Positions 1 to 10,635 of a stretch of DNA of 21,315 nucleotides are shown one piece after another. Origin of the DNA: Larix sibirica (lineage: Eukaryota > Streptophyta > Pinopsida > Pinales > Pinaceae); contig NWUY0300004654.1 of assembly GCA_004151065.3 (NCBI GenBank), positions 22,709 to 44,023 of the forward strand, given 5' to 3'. Position numbers and translations under genes: made by a program. Below the pieces are notes generated by a model. It was not told the DNA's origin, did not search any database, and saw only the letters and a program-made list of their open reading frames with translations. How positions within the stretch are numbered: the stretch's first letter is position 1; each line of letters starts with the position of its first letter.

Positions 1-85
1 CAAAACTTTCTGGTCCTCCTCATCACACCCACACCAAAAATATGGGAGGACCTCCAAAGTTATATTTTCTACAAATTTCATAATC

Positions 86-177
86 AGATAAAGAGCAATT
101 GATAAATGCACAGAAAACTATACAATCCTTTAGATAAGGAGCAATTGATAAATGCACAGAAAACTATACAATCCTTT
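86..177. repeat. Tandem duplication, 46-bp unit, two copies
   Basis: Two head-to-tail copies (86-131 and 132-177), each beginning agataa and ending atccttt. By eye they differ at one base (aagagc versus aggagc). The unit encodes nothing recognisable. The near identity suggests a recent local duplication. Confidence 0.9.
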
Positions 178-311
178 GGAAGTACAAGGGCATTTACAAC
201 TTACAACCCACTCTACAAAAACAATTGCACGTAAGTTTTCAGTGTGTTGATATTTCAAAAGAATTTTAATCAACGACTACACTTTTGGGGTCACGTTTCC
301 CTTTACCACAA

Positions 312-369
312 TGGCTCCAATAACCACATTCATATGCTCCTGGCTCCAATAACCACATCCATATGCTCC
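312..369. repeat. Tandem duplication, 29-bp unit, two copies
   Basis: Two adjacent copies (312-340 and 341-369) of a unit that starts tggctccaataaccacat and ends atatgctcc. They differ at one base (attcat versus atccat). No coding content is seen. Confidence 0.9.
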
Positions 370-370
370 C

Positions 371-1723
371 GACCAGAGACAATTAGATAAAAAAAACTCA
401 CCAACATTAAGGGATTACAATACGAATGTTTTGAATGAAAAACAAATCCAAAGAAACATACTAAGAAATACCAACCTTTCCAAGATGATATGATCGGTTT
501 TAAAGACAAGGAAAATATGATACTAGAACATAGGCATATATTTTCAATAACATTAATATGTTAAAAAATTAACTTTGCCCAAACTAAGGATCACGTACAG
601 AAAAAACAACATACAATCATGGATAAATATCTTGTATTCAATAGGGATGTACATGTTTGTCCGAACTTTATCCTTTTCTCCATGCATCTATGGGAAATAA
701 TGCCATGCAGTACCAGGATTGATGATAGACAAATCCAAGCAAACGGATTTTGTTCTTGCAAATGGTTGTTCAGTTCTAAGTCTTTCTATAGTGTTCGTAA
801 CTTCATCTACAACAATTCCCAAAAGAATGTCAAGTTTTTTTCGTATCATTCTGTATTCCATAGGTTCAGACAATGAATGATATAACATAGATGTAACAAT
901 GAAGGATATACATAAATTGCTTTTGCAAATTATCATACCAAATAGAGATGGAGTCTACTGCAATTTATAGATTTTTTAGTGCCCATCTAAAACGATCAAT
1001 ATCATCATTAACCACAACTCCGGGATACCAAATTGAATGTACACAATCAGTACAAGCGCTTTTGCTTAGATTTGAACAAACTAAACAACAAAACCAGAGA
1101 GTATAGCTATAAATAAGAAAACATAACAAACCATAGCAACACAACAGAAGTCTATGAAAGCCTGATGAAGGCAGGCAAATCTTAGAACACCAACCATGAC
1201 ATTCATGTCCATGATTCATGGAAGGCACCTGAGACTATATATCCTAGCTTCCTCGCATCAATTATTACCAGTGCAAGGTTCAGAGTTAATGGCCAAATAT
1301 GGAGCCCATGGATGCTCATCGGAGCTACAACAACAAGCAAATACATTGAAATTTTTTACAAAATCCCACGTCCGAGGCTCCTAAAACAAAGATGCAACTG
1401 CTTTTGTAGATTGAAGAATCAAAGATCAAGAGAGTACATTCTATCAAAAGTAGGGATAACAAGCTCATGAGACTTATGCTCGCATATTTGTCCATAGGCC
1501 CATTCAGATATGTGCTTATTGGAATCATCCATGGAGACTCAAAAAGTTATGGCATGTGCAAGAATGGTAATTTATATACCATCCTATGTTTCAATAAAGT
1601 GATTTTTCATGTATTAAGTGATTGATTCTATTAAAAAATATACAATGCTTTCCACTATTTTGGTAACTAGTTTTTACATGCTTAGTGGATACATTTGTTG
1701 ATGGAGCGGGTTCAGGACTCTGT
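371..1723. other. Unassigned AT-rich intergenic DNA
   Basis: Open frames here are short (under 90 codons), overlap on both strands and show no domain I recognise. No RNA gene, LTR end or microsatellite was seen. Confidence 0.5.
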
Positions 1724-2155
1724 CTAGTGGTGATAATTCTTTCTGTTTTTTTCATTTTTAAACAAATCCCAGTTTTTGAATTTCTGAATTTGTGGACAAA
1801 ACAGTTGCTTTGTATTTCTTTGCCCATTGGTTCCCCCTTCCAAGATTTCACTCCAAATCCCACATAGGTGTACAATGAGCTCAAGCAAAGAGGAAAAGTG
1901 TTTGAGGTAGTTTTCATCACCAATGGCTGAGATAAAGAGTCTTTTGAAGAGTACTACTCGAGCAATATTATGCTTGTAAGGGTTCGTGATTGAATCATTG
2001 TACATTCTTGAGATATCATGTTTATGATCAAAAGCTGTGATTAAGAGGGAATTTTTATCATGAGCACGATGGTAGAAGTCTCCCTTTGATGGTGATGGTC
2101 CTTTTCTCTCATGTACGAAGAGTTTAGAATTGAGTTTGGAGCACAATTTTGTCAT
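1724..2155 (-). CDS. Hypothetical 143-codon open frame, unknown family
   Basis: This is the longest ATG-to-stop frame in the window. It starts at the ATG whose complement ends at 2155 (MTKLCSKLNS) and stops at 1724. The product would be soluble, without a signal peptide or membrane segment, with a basic N-terminal half (KGPSPSKGDFYHRAHDKN) and a helix-like middle (NYLKHFSSLLELIVHLCGIW). I do not recognise the family. By a rough base-composition estimate, a stop-free run this long would be expected by chance only rarely in 21 kb, so an exon or a gene fragment is possible. Against it, there is no supporting neighbour, promoter or splice pattern that I can defend, and a 110-codon frame overlaps it on the same strand. 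It may equally be chance or an unrecognised transposon fragment. Confidence 0.22.
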   Translation of the reverse strand: MTKLCSKLNSKLFVHERKGPSPSKGDFYHRAHDKNSLLITAFDHKHDISRMYNDSITNPYKHNIARVVLFKRLFISAIGDENYLKHFSSLLELIVHLCGIWSEILEGGTNGQRNTKQLFCPQIQKFKNWDLFKNEKNRKNYHH

Positions 2156-4216
2156 GATGACTCAAACATTTGAGAAAGCAACACAAACCTTCAAAACTAT
2201 TCCAAGTGAAATTAGACAGAATTATAAAGGGTTGTTGTTTTATGCATGTGAGTAACCCATGATGAAGTCATGAAAAAACTCATTATACATGATAGAGGAG
2301 GAAATTTCTTAGAAAATCTGAAACAAGATTTATTTTCCTAGTTTATGACATGATACTGCATTTATTTTTTCCTCTTTGTTTCTAGTGTCAGTCGTAATAG
2401 GTTTTCAAAGAAGTGTTGGTGCACATAAAGAACATTGTTGTCTTAGGCATAAACTGTTACTTGTATTGTAGTATAGTGATTGATTAGAGCAACACTTTGA
2501 ATAGTTGAAAATTATGTAGTCCCTAATTCTTGTGGATGTTAATTTGAATATTGCATGTACATCCAAACATTCAAACATTTAGTATTGTTTTCTAGGAATA
2601 GCTTTAACAACAATGCGATATTTTTTTCCAAATTGTAATTTGTAGATTATCCAAAAAAAATATTTTTACATTCACTTAGAGGTGGATTCAAGTTGACACA
2701 GTGTTAGCAAGAGTTGGAAGATTAGATAAATGGAAAGGTTTGGAGCTAGAAGTCTTACAAGCAAGAATATTGGTACTATTGAAAATGCTAAATTTGAGAA
2801 ATTTGAACAACTGTTATTTAAATACTTTTTGAACTACTTTCCGGTAATATCCTTGTGTGGTTTTCCTTCTTACCCTTTGAATCGTTTCCTTGTAACCTCC
2901 TTGTGTGGTCTTCCTTACTTTGCAATTATTGTGAGATAGAGAATCGAGAATCTAAACTAAAATACACATTAGATTGGAATAATTATGACCAATGCACTTG
3001 AAATTCAACCCTCACATTGGTATTTCAGAAGGTTCTAAACCCATGCCTCTAAATCTACCATGGTCCATGTATTTTGAACTCTTTGTGCTCTTGTTGGCAT
3101 TATAGGTATTAATGCTATGCAATATTTTATGATTTATTTAGCAGACGAATGAATTATACATAAGAGTATAAAAAGAGAATGTCCATCTCCTTTTATTGAG
3201 TTTCCAAGAATGCTCTATAAGGTGAATTAATTGCTTGATTGATGATTGCAAAATGGTAATTCCATTACAATTGAAGAATTCATTCCTCCCAAGAATTAAC
3301 CCAAAAGTATACTTCCTTTGATATCTGAAGAGATAATGTAACACTTGTACATAACATACTTTCATGCTTCCATGATTGGCACAATTGGAATAACACCATG
3401 TCTATTGATAGTGGGAGCGAAAAATAAAAAATTCCTAGTTTCCAACAAAGGAGGATAATAGTTCTAATTTCTATACCATAGCTTCTAAGAAACTGACATA
3501 GATCCTTTAAAGATGAGTAGATTTCTAGTTGATGTAGCTCTTCTAACTGTTTTGGTTTTTCTATACTTATCACTACCATTCATTGCTATCAAATATATAG
3601 TTAACTACTAGAGCCTTTATGTTCTAATACCATATAATATCAACTCCTTCATAAAATGTCCAAAGAAAACATATACTTGAAGTAAAAAACTTCAGAACTT
3701 TCAAAGGTCATATTCCTGGAAGAAGCCTGCTGATACACATTTTTCATGTCAAATTCTTTCCCAAGCATGTAAGCAAAAGGATTAAAGGGGATGGGCATAT
3801 TTGTGTTGATCAAATCTCGTTTTATGCTTCAAACGTTGTAATACTACTCACATTGTCCCTAGGGCATTTTTTAATACAAGGGAATGGATTTTATCCTTGT
3901 GTCATACGACGAGTATGGTAGAATAGTTTGCAGGAAAGTTGGGGAATTTCCTCAAATATTATAAGGTTGTGGTTACTTTTCTAGACAACTAATTGTGTAA
4001 AATGCTTGTGTCATACAATGAGTATTGTTGTAATCTGTGGGATTACATGTGGTTACTAGTAGTGCATTATAAACATATTCTATACAGAGACACATACAGG
4101 CAAAGAGAGAAAGGAAGAAAAGAGTAATATTAATACCAAAAAAAAGCCTTTATATTATATCATGAGGCCAAACTGTCCAAGAAAGAATAACTATTTTCAT
4201 GACTCACCAACCTATA
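2156..4216. other. Unassigned AT-rich DNA with weak internal repeats
   Basis: No recognisable gene. A 99-codon minus-strand frame (3280-3579) has no known motif and is probably chance. Two similar segments near 3896-3918 and 4004-4027 share cttgtgtcatac followed by gagtat, a degenerate direct repeat about 109 bp apart. These may be remnants of an old element. Confidence 0.45.
2838..2921. repeat. Imperfect tandem repeat, about 48-bp period, two copies
   Basis: The core ccttgtgtgg followed by t-t/c-ttccttact occurs at 2851 and again at 2899, each preceded by a similar tttcc run. Identity is imperfect. Function is unknown. Confidence 0.6.
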
Positions 4217-4241
4217 TGTGTGTGTGTGTGTGTGTGTGTGT
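4217..4241. repeat. (TG)12 microsatellite
   Basis: Twelve uninterrupted TG dinucleotides plus a final T. This is a simple sequence repeat, likely to be polymorphic in length. No gene function is implied. Confidence 0.97.
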
Positions 4242-5170
4242 TATACAATTTATTAGGTAGTAATAACTACACAAATACCCAATAGTCGAATTAACCAACT
4301 CAACTGATCCGGTCGACCAAGGAGGTGGTTGGTGTAATGTACCCAATTAAAAATTTAAACACATTAACTCCCACTTTTCAGTAGAGAGTAAATTGACTCT
4401 CAAANTTTCTTCAGCAACAATGGTTTTATATGTTCACTGGAATATGAATAATATGGTGCATCCCATGAGGTATATTGTCAAACCACTGTAAGGTGTCCAA
4501 TTAGGTATGATATATCACCACTTTAATATTCCTAATCCAAAATCAAATCTATCAACCCCAATGCAACCCCAGAGAATCACTGGATTCGAAACTAGGAGCA
4601 ATAGTTCAAATATGACCACAATAAACATTGGGTTTCCAACTCTTCCCAAACACCTCCTTACCGACTTGAATTTGAACCAAACAACTTCAAATGGGCCCAA
4701 AAAATCCCAATATGAACACAAATAGACTTCAGAGGACTTTTATGGAAGCTTTGAATCCTATAAATCAGACTACATAGACATTTCTAATTGAGGGTGCACA
4801 AGCATAACTGTGCAATTTAATTGATCGGTAAAATGATCATAACTTGGGAATACATAAACCTTTTTTGATGAAATAAAAAAAAAAAATCATACTAGAAACG
4901 ACACTCTTGACACAATGGAATAGGTATGACACCCCAGAAGCACTCAAAAAATAGTCAAACCATAAGATGACTTTCGACCCCCTTAACACCAGTACAAGAT
5001 TGAGAACACCCACACCTGTAGAACTTCCAAACACCTCCCAAATGATACCAAAGACAATCAAATAAAGAAACATGGATTATAACAAACACCAGATACTCTT
5101 ATGAAATATTTACAAACAGGAAATTAATATTACACCATTACACTTACAGATCTACTCATAAATTAACCAT
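4242..5170. other. Unassigned AT-rich DNA containing one N
   Basis: Holds a single N at 4405 and short overlapping frames on both strands (4507-4725 plus, 4515-4721 minus, 4837-5073 minus), none with a recognisable motif. The two minus frames would give hydrophobic products, as antisense reading of A-rich DNA often does. I see no feature to name. Confidence 0.45.
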
Positions 5171-5224
5171 TTATTCATATATCAACCCATGCTTGAATAT
5201 TGAACAAGTTATGAAGGTCATTGA

Positions 5225-5410
5225 AGACATTCCAGATGTCACCATAGGTGGAGGTTGTGTAGCACAGCTGAGGGTGCTGACAACTTCAGGTCTGCAGGCT
5301 CGAGGAGGATTCAGCGGACAGAGGAAGAGTGTCTCGGGGAACGGAGTGGACCTCGGGAAGGGAAACACAGCGAAGTAGAAGAGTGGTGCGAAGGCACATA
5401 AAGGGGGATC
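5225..5410. other. G+C- and CpG-rich island of unknown identity
   Basis: This stretch stands out by eye: about 180 bp that is clearly more than half G+C, with roughly eight CpG dinucleotides, inside DNA that is about one third G+C and CpG-poor. A 61-codon plus frame (5193-5378) and an 89-codon minus frame (5171-5440) both cross it. Neither has a motif I know, and open frames on both strands are expected where G+C is high. It could be a gene exon, the 5' leader of an LTR element or a transferred fragment. I cannot decide. Confidence 0.4.
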
Positions 5411-5727
5411 ATTCATCCACTGCTCAGCGAGTGCTTTCAATCAACAGATGGCAATATAGGAAGGAGGATCACACACAGTGAGAATAAACACATTGCAGAC
5501 AGTTCATTCTGTATATTGTAATAGGATGAGTTCGACTTGTTTAATAGATTGCATGTAACTTTGTAACTCTTCCAAGTAATAGAAGAAGCTGACTTCTCAT
5601 CATTTCTAGTTGACGTATTGTCTTTGTGAGTGGCATGTGTGTTTGATTTGTGTTTCATAGTTAAGGAAGAAGGTCGTAGACCCAACTTGCGTCAGATATG
5701 GATGATCTCCTCATCTTAATTGGCCAA

Positions 5728-5743
5728 GGTGAAATATTTCACC
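5728..5743. repeat. Perfect 16-bp palindrome
   Basis: ggtgaaatatttcacc equals its own reverse complement. It lies beside ttggccaa, another palindrome, in the putative U5 side of the LTR-like region. Its function is unknown. Confidence 0.85.
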
Positions 5744-5880
5744 ATTGAAACCAGTTTACAATTGCAAGCGGAACATATCCCAATATAGGAAGGGGCTCAC
5801 CTCCCAAGCTTGAAAATCCACAAGATATATCGTATTCAAAATCAAAATTTCTAAAATCCCTTTCCCTAGAGGCTTGCATC

Positions 5881-5890
5881 CTTTTTATAG
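5881..5890 (-). promoter_or_regulatory. TATA-like box of the LTR-like region
   Basis: The minus strand reads ctataaaaag, followed by gatgcaagcctc, a good plant TATA context. The assignment rests on the LTR-like interpretation of the surrounding sequence, and no transcript evidence is available. Confidence 0.35.
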
Positions 5891-6596
5891 ACTCCTTTGA
5901 GCCGTTTCCCCCTCATTCTAGAATTCTCTCACAAATATTTAATAAAATGTTAGAAAAAATTATTTTCATGGTATAATGATACCTTGGAACTCATTTACTT
6001 TGTATCTAATGTTATTTGACTAAATAACACCTTCATTTTCCTTGGTAATTTTAATTAGAGAGACTTAGCTTGATTTTGGGGGAGTTACACTATCATGTGG
6101 GCCCACTATATCCTCTAGTGCTATCCTTGGATAAATTTAGGATTTACGGCATGTCATAGGATATCATAGAGTGTCATATATTCCCTTTGGGAGTTACACC
6201 TCCACAAGTACACCCAAACTGGCTATTTTTAGCTTGGGTTGACATTCATGAGATTCTTGAGAGTTACTCCTGCACAAGTGCACCCTTCCTTTACTATTCT
6301 TATCCCAAGGAGTATAACTTTATATGACGCCTTCATAATGAGATTACTTACAAAATGGATGAAAGTTACAACTCATGTGGGGCCCAATTAACCCTCCTAT
6401 GCACCCTTCTTGTCCAATGTTGTCTAATGTTGCATTAATCACGGATATTGGACCTCATACACTACAAATTTATTGTCCATGTCACCACCTTAATAATTTC
6501 TCATAAAATTTTCCTAGTGATTATGATCATTGCTTTCCCTAGTCTAATGAAGTGATCAATTGTAAAAAATTGGGGACATGACATTCATCAAATCTT

Positions 6597-7143
6597 CATA
6601 CCCTGAAAGATCCAAATAGGTGAGAAATTACATATTGATTCATTTCAGATCATGTTTATAAATAGGAATCATTAAGTAGTGTTAGGTAGTAATACATTCC
6701 CTTTAGGCATACATGTTCTAGCTCCATAACACACAACTATCCAACTGACTCCAAAACACAAGATACTTATCCTGGATAAGTCATTAAAAATGTTCCTAAC
6801 TTCTAAAAAATTTAATTACATTAATCAAGCGGGTGGCACCCTTTGAAATGTTTTATAGTGTGAAACTTGTTGACTGAAACTACTTGGTTTTTAAAATTGC
6901 ATATTAGGTTGTCTCTCTTATTTCACATAATATTTTTAAACAATCAATTAGCAAAACCAAAATCTCCCTTGATATTCTAATTGCTTTATTTTTAAAGACT
7001 ATAACAATTTATCAAATATCCAATGTATGTTACTAATATGAATTTGACTCTATCAATATGAAATTCCAATCTCATGTTGTGTACATAACCAAGTTCATTG
7101 CTAAGTATTAACATTTATATTCAAGGTTTTAACATATTATCTG
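6597..7143. other. Unassigned AT-rich DNA
   Basis: Very AT-rich sequence with stops in all frames and no frame worth naming. It joins directly onto the first copy of the 800-bp repeat. Confidence 0.5.
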
Positions 7144-8744
7144 GTTTGTAAATGCATTTATCTATGCTTTTAGTTGCACAAAATATGTCAATTCATATTA
7201 AATAAATGTGATATTATATATAGTAATCTTCAATTGAAATAAATATTGATTTGAGGACCCTATTTTATTAAATTTGGAATAATTCTAGTCCAAGCCCATT
7301 TGGATATAGGCCAAAAACAATCTTTCTAAAGTTTGAAATTTGAGTTTCTAAGTTGCAAAATCTCATTCCGAAAGTGGCAATATTGGGTTCCAAAACTACA
7401 CTTTTTCAATTCAATATTGGAACTAGTTTTGAATTCAATATTAACACTTTCAGAACTAAATTTTGCATGTTTGAAATATGATATTAACACTTTTAGAATC
7501 TAACACTTTTCAAAAATAATATTGGTACTTTTTGCACTTTTGGAATCAAATATTATCGCTTTCGGGAGTGGATTTCCCAATTTTGGAATCCGATGTTGGC
7601 AAATCCAAAACAAAAATTTGCATTTTACAGACCCAAGTTTTTCATATAGTTATGAATCACATGTAATGCATACCATGCAACATTTTTATTATCACCTAAA
7701 AGTAGTTTGAATTCATTTTTTTGTAATTACAATTACATTGTAATTATATAGATCTCTTCATTCTCCCATATATTACTTTCTATGCATTCATCCACAAGAA
7801 TTGCATTTCTACATAATTGCAAATATTTGTAATAATATAGATATTTTCATTTTCTCATATATTACTTTCCATGGAGTTGTGCACAAGGTTTGTGTTTCTA
7901 TAGTCAAAACTACCATTAAATGTAGTGTTCCAAAACATATACCNGTTTGTAAATGCATTTATCTATGCTTTTAGTTGCACAAAATATGTCAATTCATATT
8001 AAATAAATGTGATATTATATATAGTAATCTTCAATTGAAATAAATATTGATTTGAGGACCCTATTTTATTAAATTTGGAATAATTCTAGTCCAAGCCCAT
8101 TTGGATATAGGCCAAAAACAATCTTTCTAAAGTTTGAAATTTGAGTTTCTAAGTTGCAAAATCTCATTCCGAAAGTGGCAATATTGGGTTCCAAAACTAC
8201 ACTTTTTCAATTCAATATTGGAACTAGTTTTGAATTCAATATTAACACTTTCAGAACTAAATTTTGCATGTTTGAAATATGATATTAACACTTTTAGAAT
8301 CTAACACTTTTCAAAAATAATATTGGTACTTTTTGCACTTTTGGAATCAAATATTATCGCTTTCGGGAGTGGATTTCCCAATTTTGGAATCCGATGTTGG
8401 CAAATCCAAAACCAAAATTTGCATTTTACAGACCCAAGTTTTTCATATAGTTATGAATCACATGTAATGCATACCATGCAACATTTTTATTATCACCTAA
8501 AAGTAGTTTGAATTCATTTTTTTGTAATTACAATTACATTGTAATTATATAGATCTCTTCATTCTCCCATATATTACTTTCTATGCATTCATCCACAAGA
8601 ATTGCATTTCTACATAATTGCAAATACTTGTAATAATATAGATATTTTGATTTTCTCATATATTACTTTCCATGGAGTTGTGCACAAGGTTTGTGTTTCT
8701 ATAGTCAAAACTACCATTAAATGTAGTGTTCCAAAACATATACC
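7144..8744. repeat. 800-bp direct repeat, two copies separated by one N
   Basis: Copy 1 (7144-7943) and copy 2 (7945-8744) align at a constant offset of 801 with no indel. By eye they differ only at 7612/8413 (a/c), 7826/8627 (t/c) and 7848/8649 (c/g). The single N at 7944 sits exactly at the junction. The content is AT-rich and non-coding: the 62-codon frame in each copy (7522-7710, 8323-8511) is a duplicate of itself and has no motif. Within each copy there are degenerate short repeats around caatatt and aacactttt. This most probably reflects two overlapping contig ends not merged in assembly. A genuine recent tandem duplication is the alternative. Confidence 0.95.
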
Positions 8745-9400
8745 CAAATTATGCAATATGGAGCATAATTCCATAATTGAATTTCTCATTATTTTGTTTT
8801 TCAAAAACCCCATTTTATTACACAAAAATATTTGAGCATAATAAAAACTAACAAATACAAATAACTGTAAACCAATCCTTATAAAAAAATCATTAGCTTA
8901 TTTTTGTTTTTATTGTAATATCATAGAAAATTGAAAGCACAACTAAATTTATTAAACACAATCAAAACATAAAAAATAATATCCTAATAAACCTAAGAAA
9001 CATTGTCACACATAAAAACATTATTAAATGTACTAGTAACTAAAAATTAATAATATTTATAAATGTCAATGTATGGTTAATCTATTACATTCTCTTATAT
9101 GTATTTTCTATATAGGTATCTACTAAAAATGTATCCAAACACATAAAAACACAACTATTCATATCAGTAAGTAACAATGTAATACCCCTAGTTTTGACTT
9201 GGAATGTATTGGAAGAAATTCTGTGGATGATGTAAATATTCTAGTATGGATTTCTAGAATGGAGCATAAGGCCAAGGTCTGACTCATGAATGGTTGGGAA
9301 TGTATAATTTAAATATATCTATATGGACCATGTGGTTAGCTTGTCATTCTAACTAGAATGCTATGTAAATATTATCTTGGAAAAATAATAAAAGGTCGAA
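8745..9400. other. Unassigned AT-rich DNA upstream of the RNase H relic
   Basis: Contains A/T runs and no recognisable motif on either strand. If the RNase H relic belonged to a longer LINE-like element, its RT and zinc-binding regions should lie here. I do not see them. Confidence 0.45.
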
Positions 9401-9832
9401 GATGGTTGTGTATATAGCACTAGAGGGGTGGTAGAAGTGGGATGGGTCCTCTTGGATTCTGACAGAAAAATATTGGATTCCTATGCCTGTGGACTAGACA
9501 AGAAAACTAATAACCAAGCATAATGGATGGCCCTTCTAAAAGGAATTGAGATGGAAACCAACATCAACCTCAACAATTTCTTAGTCCTCGAAGAATCCAT
9601 AATAGTGATTCAAAAAATGAGCAAATCCTTTAAAGATGACCCTTAAGGTTGTAATAGAATCCAAAATAACATTGTAAACCTCCTATGCTGCAAGAAGGTA
9701 TACTTCCTGCATATAAAACAAGAAAACAATGAGAATGTTGACCAAATGGACAACATCGAAGCTCCTCTAGATCAAGGAATGATAGTTTTTAATGACCGTC
9801 CCCTGGAACGATGTCGGATTTTATCAACCTAG
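9401..9832 (+). pseudogene. RNase H domain relic (plant LINE-like, RVT_3 type)
   Basis: RNase H cuts the RNA strand of RNA:DNA hybrids. In many plant LINE-like elements and their derivatives it forms the C-terminal domain after the zinc-binding region. One continuous frame reads DG at 9401 (first catalytic Asp position), then RGVVEVGWVLLDSD, ACGLDKKTNNQA, a stop at 9521-9523 and WMALLKGIEM. It continues through LVLEESIIVIQKMSKSFKDD, a second stop at 9644 and FLHIKQENNE to the stop at 9830-9832. The order and spacing match the family. The stop at 9521 falls where the catalytic Glu of NNQAEW is expected, so a GAA or GAG codon probably became TAA. About 144 codons are present, close to a full domain. 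It is dead as a protein. RT and endonuclease are not visible upstream. Confidence 0.8.
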
Positions 9833-9954
9833 ACATATTATAATTTTATGGAAACTCTAAGGTTTCAATCATGACAAAGGGGACTAGGGGGTGGTAGAGT
9901 CCCCATGCGGACCCTCATCCAAACAAACATAACATAAAGGAGGGGGTAATATGG

Positions 9955-10635
9955 ATGTACGAGACAATTATAAGTATGATTAACAAGGATACCAAATGGC
10001 ATGGAAATAATATGGCTAGGGAAAATGATGGTGAGCTCATTAAATATGGCTCGCGGGACAGAAGAACCAGTCCCTTCACTATTAAACCTCACCCCATTCA
10101 CACAAGCGAGGCATGGATTAATGCAAGTCTTCGACATATGGATTTCCTAAATGATAGAATCATAGAAGCTAGTCAATTTGTAGAGGATTTATGATATGAG
10201 CTAACCCATATTTTGTGTGTCTCCTCATCATGACAAGAAGCAAGCTGCTTCTGGTCCTTGAGTGTTGTGGGAGAGACGATGTCAGAGTGTGTTCCGACTG
10301 ACAGTATCGTGCCAATGGATTCTTGGAGGGAAATATTTTCCAACTTCATAGGGAACCTTGAGGATTTAAAAAAAATTCTCAGGGTGGTTTAAGAGTAAAA
10401 ATGATCCCTCCTACATAGGATAAAGGAACTCATAAATGAAGCAAACTATAATAATGACCTAGACGACAATATGAAATAGCACATGGAAACAACAAAGGAG
10501 CTTAGGAAAAACATGCAGGGAATCCTATAGTGGCTGCAAGGAGGTAATGGCCAAAACTTACTTTCAGATGGGGTGCATCCCTTCAATGTTAGCTTAGTCA
10601 ACCAACCTTTCCTTGGACAATTTGGACAGGCTTGA
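9955..10635 (+). pseudogene. Decayed open frame of unknown family, helix-rich C-terminus
   Basis: A single frame runs from the ATG at 9955 to the TGA at 10633 (about 226 codons), with internal stops at 10192, 10231, 10390, 10396, 10402 and two more before the end. Protein-like segments persist across the stops: IKPHPIHTSEAWINASLRHM, FLNDRIIEASQFVEDL, VPMDSWREIFSNFIGNLEDL, RIKELINEANYNNDLDDNM, then TTKELRKNMQGIL and NQPFLGQFGQA. The part from 10417 to 10530 is rich in Glu, Lys, Leu and Asn and looks helical or coiled-coil. I do not recognise the family. It follows the RNase H relic by about 120 bp on the same strand, so both may belong to one element. It may also be an unrelated gene fragment, or partly chance. 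The 10613-10978 frame that overlaps its end has no recognisable content. Confidence 0.4.

Larger units (their letters stand above)
5690..6596 (-). mobile_element. LTR-like sequence, minus strand, borders uncertain
   Basis: Read on the minus strand, this region starts at about 6596 with tgatgaatgtcatgtcccc, a TG-starting sequence of the type that opens many plant LTRs. About 700 bp further in is a TATA-like box (5881-5890), a plausible U3/R layout. The presumed U3 holds four degenerate copies of a motif around gagttaca/ctcc (near 6081, 6191, 6261 and 6363 on the plus strand), two of them followed by cacaagt-a/g-caccc and the other two by catgtgg-g-gccc. I could not find a matching second LTR, a clear TG..CA 3' end or a primer-binding site, so the 5690 border is a guess. 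It could be a solo LTR or another unrelated repeat. Confidence 0.35.

Noticed and set aside
86-369. The two short tandem duplications as a CRISPR-like or satellite array
   Set aside because: Each has only two copies with no spacers, in plant nuclear DNA. They are simple local duplications.
3280-3579. 99-codon minus-strand open frame
   Set aside because: No recognisable domain and no supporting context. The length is within what AT-rich DNA of this size can give by chance.
5171-5440. 89-codon minus-strand frame over the G+C-rich island as a gene
   Set aside because: High G+C lowers stop frequency on both strands, the plus strand is also open, and no motif is seen. Kept only as a compositional island.
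7522-8511. Two near-identical 62-codon open frames as a gene pair
   Set aside because: They are the same sequence seen twice because of the 800-bp repeat, with no protein-like features.
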